Positions 1 through 6,970 of a DNA stretch of 19,325 bases are shown here, in pieces; position 1 is the first letter of the stretch; each line of letters begins with the position of its first letter. Position numbers and translations under genes: made by a program. The notes below the pieces were generated by a model. The model was not told the origin of the DNA. It ran no database searches and worked only from the letters and a program-made list of their open reading frames with translations. This DNA is from an uncultured Ruminococcus sp. (lineage in GTDB: Bacteria > Bacillota > Clostridia > Oscillospirales > Ruminococcaceae), in assembly GCA_946531975.1 (NCBI GenBank), contig CAMNAY010000006.1, positions 1 to 19,325 of the forward strand, in the 5' to 3' direction.

Positions 1-22
1 GATCAAACTTCTATAACAAAAC

Positions 23-60
23 AGAGGTCAGAACGCTTTGTCCTGACCTCTTTTATTTTC
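23..60. terminator. Rho-independent terminator of the upstream gene (possibly bidirectional)
   Basis: A 9-bp perfect stem (AGAGGTCAG at 23-31, CTGACCTCT at 43-51) with an 11-nt loop is followed by a T-rich tract at 51-59. A + strand frame closes with TAA at 14-16, so the terminator probably serves a gene that ends just inside the left edge. On the minus strand the stem is followed by TGTTTTGTTA, so it could also stop leftward transcription. Confidence 0.8.
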
Positions 61-129
61 ATGCCGCCATGTGGAATCCTTGCTGTCCAAGCCCGTATTT
101 CCGCCGCCGGAAAAATCAAAAAAGCCCAT
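28..129 (-). CDS. Possible small protein or truncated gene start (33 aa)
   Basis: On the minus strand an ATG at 129-127 is preceded by a good ribosome site (AAAGGAG, 5-nt spacer). It opens a 33-codon frame that starts MGFFDFSGGG, contains a Gly-rich stretch followed by a charged segment, and stops at TGA (30-28), which lies inside the 5' arm of the terminator at 23-51. The same frame is open for roughly 30 codons upstream of the ATG. I recognise no family. It may be a genuine small protein that shares its terminator, or the first part of a longer gene whose 3' end has been lost to a rearrangement. The ribosome site is the main support. Confidence 0.3.
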   Translation of the reverse strand: MGFFDFSGGGNTGLDSKDSTWRHENKRGQDKAF

Positions 130-290
130 AAAAACTCCTTTCAGTCGCTGTATCTTGTACTGCCTGCCTTGATCGACAACATCTGCTTCAAATGCGGGGC
201 AATGCTTATCTCCTTCTAAAGCTTTGTGGCTTCATTTTATACACAGGCATGTACAGCAGACGTTTTTTGTCATATCTTGCTTTGGACGAT

Positions 291-334
291 AACAGCGCGG
301 AATGCAGCTTTTTGAAGGCACATTCCGCGCTGTT
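291..334. repeat. 14-bp perfect inverted repeat upstream of the lipoprotein promoter
   Basis: AACAGCGCGGAATG (291-304) and CATTCCGCGCTGTT (321-334) are perfect inverted copies separated by 16 nt. No T-run follows on either strand, so it is not a standard terminator. It ends 10 bp upstream of the -35 box at 344. It may be an extragenic palindromic repeat or a protein-binding site. The rest of 130-290 holds nothing else I can support. Confidence 0.55.
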
Positions 335-343
335 GGTCAGATA

Positions 344-372
344 TTGACAGATGCTCTGCCAGATGATATAAT
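344..372 (+). promoter_or_regulatory. Consensus sigma-A promoter of the lipoprotein gene
   Basis: TTGACA at 344-349 and TATAAT at 367-372 are both perfect, with a 17-bp spacer. Transcription would start near 379 and give a leader of about 43 nt before the ATG at 422, with ribosome site GGAGG at 407-411. Confidence 0.85.
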
Positions 373-421
373 AGGATACGCTGATTGGAGCCGGCAATAA
401 AAAGACGGAGGAATAGAAACT

Positions 422-1060
422 ATGAAAAGAAGAATGATGGCGATTGCTGCTGCGGTATGTCTGTGCGGCAGTCTTTCCGGCTGCGGCGACAGCAGCAGTG
501 ACGGAAGCAGTACCGCATCTGTTTCGTCCGCTGCGGAGAGCAGTGCTGCTGACGGAACCGGCACCGAATCATCGGCAGCAGAGGAACTGCCTGCAAGCAT
601 TTTATCCGGACAGATCACGCTCAACGGCGAGACGATCATGCTGCCCTGTCCCCTGAAAGCGCTGTATGCGAACGGCTGGACCGATGCCGATCAAGGCGGT
701 ACGGGTAAAAATCTCGAAAAAAACGGCAGCTGTATCAGCGTGGGCTGCGAGAAGGACGGCGATGAGGATATCGTCTGCCGGCTTGAGTGCTATTTCGGTT
801 TTAACACGAATGAGGTGACGCTGCCGGGCGGCGTTGTACTGGGCAAAACGATGCGTGCTGATGTGCTTGCGGCATACGGCGAGCCGGATGAATATTACCA
901 TGCGGACTCTCCGGATGCTGAGGACAACTTCGAGTACGTTTATCTTGATGAAAACGGGGAGAAGCTGGCATCGGCATATTTCCAGTTTGACGGCAACCGG
1001 ACCAATCCGGATTACACGGTCGGTGCAATCTGGGGCGTCAAGCTCTCAAAATACGAATAA
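422..1060 (+). CDS. Secreted lipoprotein with Ser-rich linker, unknown function
   Basis: The 212-aa product has a short basic start, a hydrophobic core and lipobox LSGC with Cys21, so it should be lipidated and held on the outer face of the membrane. Residues 22-56 form a low-complexity Ser/Ala/Asp/Glu linker typical of Gram-positive lipoproteins. The folded part (about 57-212) contains the stretch GKTMRADVLAAYGEPDEYY at about 141-159. This resembles the 'G-x-T-(x)n-V-(x)n-G-x-P' signature of small BamE/SmpA-like folds, but that is a weak inference. The start is fixed by GGAGG 10 nt upstream. It is monocistronic behind its own consensus promoter. I do not recognise a named family, and function and ligand are unknown. 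Confidence 0.85.
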   Translation: MKRRMMAIAAAVCLCGSLSGCGDSSSDGSSTASVSSAAESSAADGTGTESSAAEELPASILSGQITLNGETIMLPCPLKALYANGWTDADQGGTGKNLEKNGSCISVGCEKDGDEDIVCRLECYFGFNTNEVTLPGGVVLGKTMRADVLAAYGEPDEYYHADSPDAEDNFEYVYLDENGEKLASAYFQFDGNRTNPDYTVGAIWGVKLSKYE

Positions 1061-1151
1061 AGCGGGAGGGGAGCCTCCGCTGCGCAGTGCGCGGTGCCGA
1101 TCTGCGAAAGATTGCACCGTTTCGCGTCACGCCGGCGGGGCTCCCCGCTTT
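1059..1151. terminator. GC-rich composite hairpin between convergent genes
   Basis: The arms AAAGCGGG (1059-1066) and CCCGCTTT (1144-1151) enclose a second pair, GGGGAGCC (1069-1076) with GGCTCCCC (1139-1146), and an inner hairpin GCGGTGC/GCACCG (1091-1097 with 1114-1119). The structure lies between the convergent lipoprotein and DUF3737 stops. The T-run is weak on the + side and moderate on the - side (CTTTATTCGTATTTTG), so it most likely ends the minus-strand transcript. It could also be a structured intergenic repeat. Confidence 0.45.
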
Positions 1152-1188
1152 GAACCTTGGGTGATGTGCGGCTGTGCCCTCTTTCTCG

Positions 1189-2037
1189 TCACGGCAGCGC
1201 ACGGAGACAGATCTCCGCGCTGCACTCCATGACCGGATCCTCGCGGATCACCGCACCGATGCTGTCCGCAGTAATCCGCCCGGAACGCGGATTCTTCACG
1301 GAATCAATATGCCCGATGATGTCTGCCTGTACATCGGAATACTCAAATGAGAGATCGCAGTCCAGCATCTCGCAGTCAATCAGCCGGAGATCCTTGCAGT
1401 AGCAGAAGGGCTGTGTGCCGATAATTTTGCATCGGATCAGCGTCAGCCCTTCAGAGAACCACGCGAGATATTCTCCCTTGATCATCGAATCCGTGACGGT
1501 GACATGCTTTGCGTGCCAGAAGGCGTCCTTGGTGTCAAGCTGTGAGTTCCGGATCTCAAGATCCTCGACATACTGAAACGAATACTTCCCCTTGAAATCA
1601 AGCCGCTCGGCAGTGATATGCTTCGCGTCAAGAAAGATGTACTCCGATTCGATGCGGCTGTCCAGAACAGTTGTGTGATCGGTTTTCCAGCCGAATTCAG
1701 GCGAGCAGATCCGGCAGTTCCGGATTACGGTATTGCTGCATTCGCGGAGCGCTTTCACGCCGCTGATCCCGGTCTGCTCGATGATGCCGTCATCGGAATA
1801 CCACAGCGCGGCTCTTGTTTTTTCGTCAAGCTGCGAATCCCGAAGGGAATACTGTTTCGCATGCCAGAGCGGATAGCGCAGGGAGAAGCTGCATCCGTCC
1901 ACTTCAATCGCACGGGTTTCCTTCAGCACGGATTCACCGTCTGCGGGTCCGGCAAACGTGCAGTCCTTCACGCGGGTATGACAGAGATGATACAGCACCC
2001 GTTCGCTGTCAAAGGTCTGATGTTCAATCGTGTTCAT
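1189..2037 (-). CDS. DUF3737 family protein, right-handed beta-helix-like
   Basis: The 282-aa protein matches what I know of the DUF3737 family: an N-terminal 'QTFDSERVLYH' start, a central 'FAGPADGESVLKE...FSLRYPLWH' region, the stretch ECSNTVIRNCRICSPEFGWK, and repeated short turns in which aromatic and Asn/Asp/Cys residues alternate. That pattern points to a pectate-lyase-like parallel beta-helix. It has no signal peptide, so it is probably cytoplasmic. Biochemical function is unknown. In many Firmicutes such genes sit near oxidoreductases and stress-type regulators, and here the neighbour is a divergent aldo/keto reductase. The start at 2037 has a strong ribosome site (GGAAAGGAG, 9 nt upstream). 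Expression is probably controlled by a repressor at the paired dyads around its promoter. Confidence 0.88.
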   Translation of the reverse strand: MNTIEHQTFDSERVLYHLCHTRVKDCTFAGPADGESVLKETRAIEVDGCSFSLRYPLWHAKQYSLRDSQLDEKTRAALWYSDDGIIEQTGISGVKALRECSNTVIRNCRICSPEFGWKTDHTTVLDSRIESEYIFLDAKHITAERLDFKGKYSFQYVEDLEIRNSQLDTKDAFWHAKHVTVTDSMIKGEYLAWFSEGLTLIRCKIIGTQPFCYCKDLRLIDCEMLDCDLSFEYSDVQADIIGHIDSVKNPRSGRITADSIGAVIREDPVMECSAEICLRALP

Positions 2038-2083
2038 GGTGCCCGCTCCTTTCCGATGAGCTGTTCACTGATTTGATTTATTC

Positions 2084-2096
2084 TGACATCGTGTCA
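2084..2096. promoter_or_regulatory. Operator-like dyad just downstream of the transcription start
   Basis: TGACA-TCG-TGTCA is a perfect 5-3-5 palindrome at about +2 to +15 of the DUF3737 transcript. It shares its half-sites with the -35 dyad, and the two centres are 36 bp apart. A repressor bound to both would sit on each side of the -10 box. Confidence 0.65.
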
Positions 2097-2104
2097 CTAT
2101 ACAT

Positions 2105-2133
2105 ATTATAGCATCAGATTGACGCTGTGTCAA
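2105..2133 (-). promoter_or_regulatory. Consensus sigma-A promoter of the DUF3737 gene
   Basis: Read on the minus strand, TTGACA (2133-2128) and TATAAT (2110-2105) are perfect with a 17-bp spacer. The start point would be near 2098, leaving a leader of about 60 nt. The promoter is embedded in the two dyads at 2118-2134 and 2084-2096. Confidence 0.88.
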
Positions 2134-2134
2134 T
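2118..2134. promoter_or_regulatory. Operator-like dyad over the -35 box
   Basis: ATTGAC-GCTGT-GTCAAT is a perfect 6-5-6 dyad overlapping the -35 hexamer of the DUF3737 promoter. Its 13-bp core, read on the minus strand as TGACACAGCGTCA, matches the second dyad at 2084-2096 (TGACACGATGTCA) in all positions but three central ones. A dimeric helix-turn-helix repressor of TetR or MerR type is the natural reader. That is inference, since no regulator gene lies in the window. Confidence 0.65.
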
Positions 2135-2197
2135 AGCAGCCGGACTTTTTTGCCGAGCCGCACACACCGGGTTCATCGTGCGATGCGTTCCTTGCTA

Positions 2198-2226
2198 TTG
2201 CGTATTGCGGCATGATATGCTATAAT
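2198..2226 (+). promoter_or_regulatory. Promoter of the aldo/keto reductase gene
   Basis: A perfect -10 TATAAT (2221-2226) is paired at 17 bp with a weak -35, TTGCGT (2198-2203). A half-site GTGTCA lies directly after the -10 at 2228-2233, and it matches one arm of the dyads that control the divergent DUF3737 gene. Joint regulation is possible but rests on one half-site only. Confidence 0.6.
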
Positions 2227-2271
2227 AGTGTCAGCAAAAACTGATTCCAACGAAAAAAGGGGTACGAAAAC

Positions 2272-3198
2272 ATGAAAACGATCAATATTGTAAACGGACC
2301 GCAGAATGTATCTGCGATCATTCAGGGCTGCATGAGAATGCCGGCACTCTCAAAGGAGGACGCCGCAAAGGTAATCCGCACCGCATATGACTGCGGCATC
2401 AACTTCTTCGACCACGCCACCTGCTACGGTTACGGCGAGGCGGAGACACGCTTTGCAGAAGCCTTCCCGCTGACCGGCATCCGCCGCGAGGACATCTTCC
2501 TTCAGAGCAAGTGCGGCATTTGTCCCGAACGCAAAGAATTCGACTGGACAAAGGACTACATCCTTGCCGCAGCAGACGGCATTTTGCAGAGACTGCATAC
2601 CGATTATCTTGATACGCTGCTGCTGCACCGTCCCGACCTGCTGTTCGATCCGGAGGAGGTCGCAGATGCGTTCAATACGCTTGCGGCGGCGGGAAAGGTG
2701 CGCTGGTTCGGTGTCAGCAATCTGATGCCCATGCAGATTGAGCTGCTCAAAAAGTACGTGAAGCAGCCGCTCATCATCAATCAGGTGCAGCTCTCGCTGG
2801 AGCAGTCGCAGCTGATTGATCAGGCGTTCTACATGAACAACAAGACGACCGATCTCTCCCTGAGCCGTGACGGTTCCGTTCTGGATTACTGCCGCCTGAA
2901 CGATCTGACGATTCAGGCGTGGTCACCGCTTCAGAAGGGAATGTTCGGCGGCACATTCATTGACAATCCGGACGATCCGGAGCTGAACAAGGCGCTTGCA
3001 GAGATCGCAGCGCGGGAGGGCGTCTCGAAGACGGCTGTCGCGATTGCGTGGATTCTGCGGCATCCGGCAAAGATGCAGGCAATCATCGGCACGATGAATC
3101 CGGCGCACATTCAGGATGCCTGCGATGCAGTCCGTGTGACGCTTTCGCATCATGACTGGTATGCGCTCTATCTGGCGTCCGGCAAATTCCTCCCGTAA
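2272..3198 (+). CDS. Aldo/keto reductase, YdhF-like
   Basis: The 308-aa protein is a full-length NADPH-dependent aldo/keto reductase with a (beta/alpha)8 barrel, expected in the cytoplasm. The catalytic tetrad can be placed: Asp47 (FFDHATCYGYGEAE), Tyr52, Lys80 (LQSKCGI) and His119 (LLLHRPD). The NADP-side motif GVSN follows at about 157-160, and a C-terminal 'IIGTMNPAHI' segment lies near residue 274, as in YdhF-type members. The substrate is not evident. The ribosome site AGGGG (2258-2262) fixes the start. It is divergent from DUF3737, a partnership that suggests a shared stress or redox role. No clear terminator follows; the 3' gap runs directly into the AT-rich promoter of the sigma factor gene. 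Confidence 0.92.
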   Translation: MKTINIVNGPQNVSAIIQGCMRMPALSKEDAAKVIRTAYDCGINFFDHATCYGYGEAETRFAEAFPLTGIRREDIFLQSKCGICPERKEFDWTKDYILAAADGILQRLHTDYLDTLLLHRPDLLFDPEEVADAFNTLAAAGKVRWFGVSNLMPMQIELLKKYVKQPLIINQVQLSLEQSQLIDQAFYMNNKTTDLSLSRDGSVLDYCRLNDLTIQAWSPLQKGMFGGTFIDNPDDPELNKALAEIAAREGVSKTAVAIAWILRHPAKMQAIIGTMNPAHIQDACDAVRVTLSHHDWYALYLASGKFLP

Positions 3199-3239
3199 CG
3201 GAGAAAGATTTGCAATGTGAAAAAAATTTTTGAAAATAA

Positions 3240-3271
3240 TGAAACCTTTTCCGTATCTGCGGTGTATGTTA
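3240..3271 (+). promoter_or_regulatory. ECF-type (probably autoregulated) promoter of the first sigma operon
   Basis: TGAAACC (3240-3246) resembles the AAC-type -35 box of ECF promoters. About 14-16 bp downstream lies CGGTGTATG (3260-3268) as a candidate -10. An A/T tract (3220-3240) sits immediately upstream. No good sigma-A promoter is present in this gap. Self-recognition by the encoded sigma factor is the usual arrangement for this family but is inferred here. Confidence 0.5.
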
Positions 3272-3274
3272 AGT

Positions 3275-3288
3275 GAAAGAGCTCTTTC
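3275..3288. promoter_or_regulatory. Perfect 14-bp palindrome ahead of sigma gene 1
   Basis: GAAAGAG-CTCTTTC is a perfect palindrome that falls near the expected transcription start, 40 nt before the sigma ATG. A similar palindrome (TGAAAGG-C-CCTTTCA) lies ahead of the second sigma gene at 7535-7549. Both have the form GAAAG...CTTTC. It may be a shared regulatory site or a leader hairpin. Confidence 0.4.
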
Positions 3289-3328
3289 CTAACAGCAAAC
3301 ATTCCAGATCAACAGAGAGTGGTGTGAA

Positions 3329-3796
3329 ATGACTGATTCGCTTTTTATAAAAGCATATGAGATGTACCGGAAGAATGTCTATGCGGCAGCGTACAGCTGT
3401 GTGCGAAATGCCTCCGATGCCGCGGATCTCCAGCAGGAGACCTTTATGCGGCTCTATACCTGTGACAAGGAATTCGAGAGCGACGAGCACATCAAGGCAT
3501 GGCTGCTGCGTGTCGCGGTCAACCTGAGCAAAAATCACCTCAGGGATCACCGCCGCATCGTTCTGACGGAACTCACGGAGACAATCCCTGAGCCGGATTC
3601 CGCCGAGCGCAGGGACGTCCTCGAAGCAGTCCTCGCACTCCCTGACAAATACCGTCTGCCGATTCATTTGTACTATTATGAAGAATATTCGGTGCGTGAG
3701 ATCGCAGAGATTCTGGAATTGACCGAAGGTGCAGTCAAAACAAGACTGCGGCGCGGCAGAAGCCTGCTCGAAAAGACACTTGGGAAGGAAGGATGA
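3329..3796 (+). CDS. ECF-family RNA polymerase sigma factor (sigma-70 type)
   Basis: The 155-aa protein has sigma region 2 at about 5-75, with the core-binding/-10 segment 'DAADLQQETFMRLY', and region 4 at about 95-150. Region 4 carries the 'ALPDKYRLPIHLYYYEEYSVREIAEIL' block and a helix-turn-helix 'LTEGAVKTRLRRGRSLLEK' that reads the -35 box. The linker is short and there is no region 1 or 3, as expected for ECF sigma factors. It directs RNA polymerase to a small regulon, including probably its own promoter. Its stop overlaps the start of the downstream membrane protein (ATGA at 3793-3796), so the two are translationally coupled. That is the usual layout for a sigma factor and its cognate anti-sigma factor. 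The ribosome site is weak (GAGTGGTG). Confidence 0.92.
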   Translation: MTDSLFIKAYEMYRKNVYAAAYSCVRNASDAADLQQETFMRLYTCDKEFESDEHIKAWLLRVAVNLSKNHLRDHRRIVLTELTETIPEPDSAERRDVLEAVLALPDKYRLPIHLYYYEEYSVREIAEILELTEGAVKTRLRRGRSLLEKTLGKEG

Positions 3797-5832
3797 TTCA
3801 CATGAGTATCCAGACGGACTATAAAGAGCAAGTGGATCGTATTTGCATGCAGGCAAATATGCCGGATGGAAAGGATGTACTTGAAATGGCAAAAACATAT
3901 GCAGAAAACACAAGCGGAACAACGGAGAAGAACCGCCGGATCAGAAAGATCCGCACAAGCTTTATCGTTGCGGCAGCGTGCGTCTCGGCACTGGGACTGA
4001 CCGCCGTCGCAGCCGGTGCAGCGGGATACGGTCCGCTGTCATCGTTCCTCCGCGATACGGCTCAGGATGAGGTCACGGCAGATCTGGTCGATGAAGGCTA
4101 TCTGTTTGAGATCAACCGGTCGTTTACTGACGGCATCTACCGCGCCGATCTGGTCGCTGTATCCGGCGACGAGGGAAACCCGCAGCTCATTATTGACCTG
4201 TATATTGACGATGCGGAAATTGCGCTTCTGAATGATACGGTCGAGCTGGGCGTCTATACGCTCGGTGAGGATGCGTATGAGAACGAGCTGGATAACTACG
4301 GCTGGTGTGATGGCACTGCCTATCGCGATGAGCAGACCGAGAATCTCTATCACGCTGTGGTCCGCGGTGCACCGGCATGGATGTGCCACGGCGAAAAGTG
4401 CGTGATCGACATTACGGCGATCAGCAGATTGGACGCTGACGGCAGATTCGTGACAGACCGTACACATATGGAAACCCGCATAACCATTCCGGAAAGCGTG
4501 TTCAAGGGCGTCCCGAACCGTTTTTACAATACGGATGACCCGAAGAATCTGCTTTCGGCGGAGGGTGTTGACTATCATATCGTCAGTGCTGATTTCAGTG
4601 CCTACGAGTCGGATATCAAGTTGTGCTTCGATCTCGGCAGCGACAGCGAAACAACGCTGCTCGATTGCGATCGGATGCTGTTTGAATCCCTGCGCCTGAC
4701 CGTTGACGGAACGGTGTATTCCTGCAAAGATGATTCTTTCAGCTCGTACTGCGACGACGAGGGCGTATGCGGTGTCCCGAACCGCTGCTATGTCACACCG
4801 TTCTTCCCTGCGGTGAAATACAACGAAGCGAAGAACATCACAGTCTCGCTCGGCGATACCAGCGTGACGCTGAAGGGCGAAGGCGCACTGCCGAACGGTT
4901 CGTGGGATCTGAAGGAACATGCAGAGGACAGACCGGAGGAACCGAGACCGGAGATCGACATGAGCAGCATGTATCCGATCGGCGAGTCGTTCACGGACGG
5001 CATTTACCGTGCAGAACTGCTCGGCGTGGGCGGCGATCATTCCGAACCGCTTGTGTTCATTGACCTGTATATCGACGATCCGGAAATCGTTGACTGCAAC
5101 GATACGGTTATGGTGGGCGTCTACACGCTCGGCGTGGAGCAGTATGAGAACGAGCTTGACAATTACAGCTGGTCCGACGCTGTCGCCTACCGCGATGAGC
5201 AGACTGAAAACCTCTATCACGCTGCGGTCTCCGGCGCCTCGGTATGGATGTGCAGCAATGAGGAGTTCGTGATTGACATTGCGGCAGTCACCAGACAGGA
5301 TGCTTCCGGCGAGCCGTTTACCGACCGCACGCACATGGAGACCCGCCTGACCATTCCGGGCAATGCCTTCTCGGAGACGGTGCTGCTGGAATATGATCCG
5401 GAGGATGCACAGAATGCACTGGCATTCAACGGCAATACCTATCATGTGATCAATGCGGAGACCGGTGTTTCCACTGCACACATCCAGCTTTGCTACGATT
5501 CGTACAGCAATAATGAAGGAAAGATGGTTTCAAACGATGCGATTCTGAATGAGAGCATAAGCCTGACAGTTGACGGAAAGACCTTCCTCACGAAAAACGG
5601 TTTCTTTTCCGGCTCGTGGTGTGATACAGCGGGTATGCTTGGTGTTGCGAACCGCTGCTATATCGGAATGGATTTCCCTGCGTTCAGTCTTGACGATGCA
5701 GAAACGATCACACTCACGATCGGCGAGGCGAGCCTGACGCTGAAGGGCGAGGGCGCGATCAGTTCTGAAAGAACATCGGTTAGAGCCGCTTCTCCGGAAG
5801 AATTAGCAGAGTATAATGAGACCGCAGAGTGA
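3793..5832 (+). CDS. Membrane anti-sigma-like protein with tandemly duplicated ectodomain (DUF4179-like)
   Basis: The 679-aa protein has a cytoplasmic segment (1-54), one membrane span (about 56-78) and a large outer part, the architecture of DUF4179-type anti-sigma factors paired with ECF sigma factors. The outer part holds two homologous copies, about 109-365 and 398-655. Both contain SFTDGIYRA, IDLYIDD, YTLG, YENELDNY, YRDEQTENLYHA, TDRTHMETR, a V/AANRCY- or VPNRCY-type block and a closing LTLKGEGA. They are joined by a Pro/Glu-rich linker (about 366-397). Family members usually carry a single outer domain, so this length is unusual. By analogy the cytoplasmic part binds the sigma factor until an outer signal arrives. 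ATG 3793 overlaps the sigma stop. ATG 3802 has better spacing from GGAAGG and is an equally good start. Confidence 0.85.
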   Translation: MIHMSIQTDYKEQVDRICMQANMPDGKDVLEMAKTYAENTSGTTEKNRRIRKIRTSFIVAAACVSALGLTAVAAGAAGYGPLSSFLRDTAQDEVTADLVDEGYLFEINRSFTDGIYRADLVAVSGDEGNPQLIIDLYIDDAEIALLNDTVELGVYTLGEDAYENELDNYGWCDGTAYRDEQTENLYHAVVRGAPAWMCHGEKCVIDITAISRLDADGRFVTDRTHMETRITIPESVFKGVPNRFYNTDDPKNLLSAEGVDYHIVSADFSAYESDIKLCFDLGSDSETTLLDCDRMLFESLRLTVDGTVYSCKDDSFSSYCDDEGVCGVPNRCYVTPFFPAVKYNEAKNITVSLGDTSVTLKGEGALPNGSWDLKEHAEDRPEEPRPEIDMSSMYPIGESFTDGIYRAELLGVGGDHSEPLVFIDLYIDDPEIVDCNDTVMVGVYTLGVEQYENELDNYSWSDAVAYRDEQTENLYHAAVSGASVWMCSNEEFVIDIAAVTRQDASGEPFTDRTHMETRLTIPGNAFSETVLLEYDPEDAQNALAFNGNTYHVINAETGVSTAHIQLCYDSYSNNEGKMVSNDAILNESISLTVDGKTFLTKNGFFSGSWCDTAGMLGVANRCYIGMDFPAFSLDDAETITLTIGEASLTLKGEGAISSERTSVRAASPEELAEYNETAE

Positions 5833-5847
5833 GCGCATAATTAAAGT

Positions 5848-5887
5848 TTTTGGTCGGGCTGTTTCAAATAGCCCGACCAAAACTTTT
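5848..5887. terminator. Bidirectional terminator between two sigma/anti-sigma operons
   Basis: A 13-bp perfect stem (TTTTGGTCGGGCT 5848-5860, AGCCCGACCAAAA 5870-5882) with a 9-nt loop has U-rich sequence on both sides: CTTTTAT on the + strand and, on the - strand, AACTTTAATTA after the stem. It lies between convergent stops at 5832 and 5897 and should end both transcripts. Confidence 0.88.
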
Positions 5888-5896
5888 ATAAGGCAC

Positions 5897-6967
5897 TTAC
5901 TTCACACGGCTGTAAACCACACCGTCCAGCTCCACTGCCGCGATCGTTTCCGTATCAAACCAGCCCATGTAGTCATAGTTCTGATACCGCGGATTGTCGC
6001 TATAATCGCCGGTCAGCTTCAGACCGTCCCAGTCACCGGCGTGCTTTTCCGCATAAAGCGCCGCATAATGCGGTCCGTCTTCGGTTCCGTATTCAGAGTC
6101 CGAGAATGCACGCCGGCGTGTGCCGTCTGTCATAATCAGCGCGATTTCCTGACGCCAAAGCGGATTGTCCTCCTCTGTCCCGCCGCGGATCAGCTCAACC
6201 CCCGACAGCAGGAGCGTATCGCCGTTTTCTGCCGCATAAGCTGCCGCATCCGTATTTTTCCGGATCTGCACCGGAATCTCAATGCCCGTCAGATCATCGT
6301 GTACCGTATCGCCGTACTCCCATTTCGGGAAGGTCATCGTCAGAGTCTGCCCCTCCAGCATTTCTGCATCATTAAGATCGTACTCATAGTAAAATTTGTT
6401 CAGCTTCGTGCTGTCCCCCTGCGTCTGAATCTCATACGCGCTGCCCGTCCAGTTCCGGAACGGCGTGCCGTCTGCATACCGGAATTCCGGCTGCTGCAGC
6501 TCAAACAGATCCAGCGGCTCTGTGCCCGGTTCCGCTTCATAGGACACCAGCAGCATCTGCCGGATGCCGTCATTGGCACAGCCCTCAAGCGTCACACGCG
6601 CTCTGCCGTTGTCCGCACTGACCGGATCCTGCATGGTCAGCGCCTCAAAAGCAGTCTCGCAGCCCGCGCCGAACCGGCTCTGCGTCATGTCCTGATTGTG
6701 CCCGACATACGCCGAGATGCCGACTGCCGCACCCGCGAGCATCACTGCTGCCGCCGCGACTGCCGCGAACATGCGCAGCCGTTTTTTGTGCTGCACGGGT
6801 CTGTGCTTTGTCTGCGTCAGTCCGGCTTTTTCGAGCGCTGCTGCCGTGATGCGGGCGTTCTCCGCACCGGAGCGCTGCTCCGATTCCGCGATCTGCGACA
6901 GAATGCCGTCTGCGCCGGTCAATGCCCCTGCACGCAGTCCCTCAAACATTTCATTCATCTGTTTCAT
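5897..6967 (-). CDS. Membrane anti-sigma-like protein of the second ECF pair
   Basis: The 356-aa protein has a cytoplasmic N-terminus (1-64, helical and charged, likely the sigma-binding part), one membrane span (about 66-86, Ala/Val-rich) and an outer domain (about 90-356) with many aromatic and acidic residues. The outer domain is half the length of the duplicated one in the neighbouring operon and shares no obvious motifs with it. The start at 6967 lies 3 nt after the sigma stop, with ribosome site GGAGG overlapping the end of the sigma gene, so the pair is coupled. Role as anti-sigma is inferred from architecture and operon position; I cannot name a specific Pfam family with confidence. 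Confidence 0.8.
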   Translation of the reverse strand: MKQMNEMFEGLRAGALTGADGILSQIAESEQRSGAENARITAAALEKAGLTQTKHRPVQHKKRLRMFAAVAAAAVMLAGAAVGISAYVGHNQDMTQSRFGAGCETAFEALTMQDPVSADNGRARVTLEGCANDGIRQMLLVSYEAEPGTEPLDLFELQQPEFRYADGTPFRNWTGSAYEIQTQGDSTKLNKFYYEYDLNDAEMLEGQTLTMTFPKWEYGDTVHDDLTGIEIPVQIRKNTDAAAYAAENGDTLLLSGVELIRGGTEEDNPLWRQEIALIMTDGTRRRAFSDSEYGTEDGPHYAALYAEKHAGDWDGLKLTGDYSDNPRYQNYDYMGWFDTETIAAVELDGVVYSRVK

Positions 6968-6970
6968 CGC

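Noticed and set aside
4039..5481. 480-codon open frame on the minus strand opposite the anti-sigma-like gene
   Set aside because: It lies entirely antisense to a gene with clear domains and motifs, has no ribosome site, and its composition (rich in Arg, Ile, Val, His, Cys) is typical of an antisense shadow in GC-biased coding DNA.
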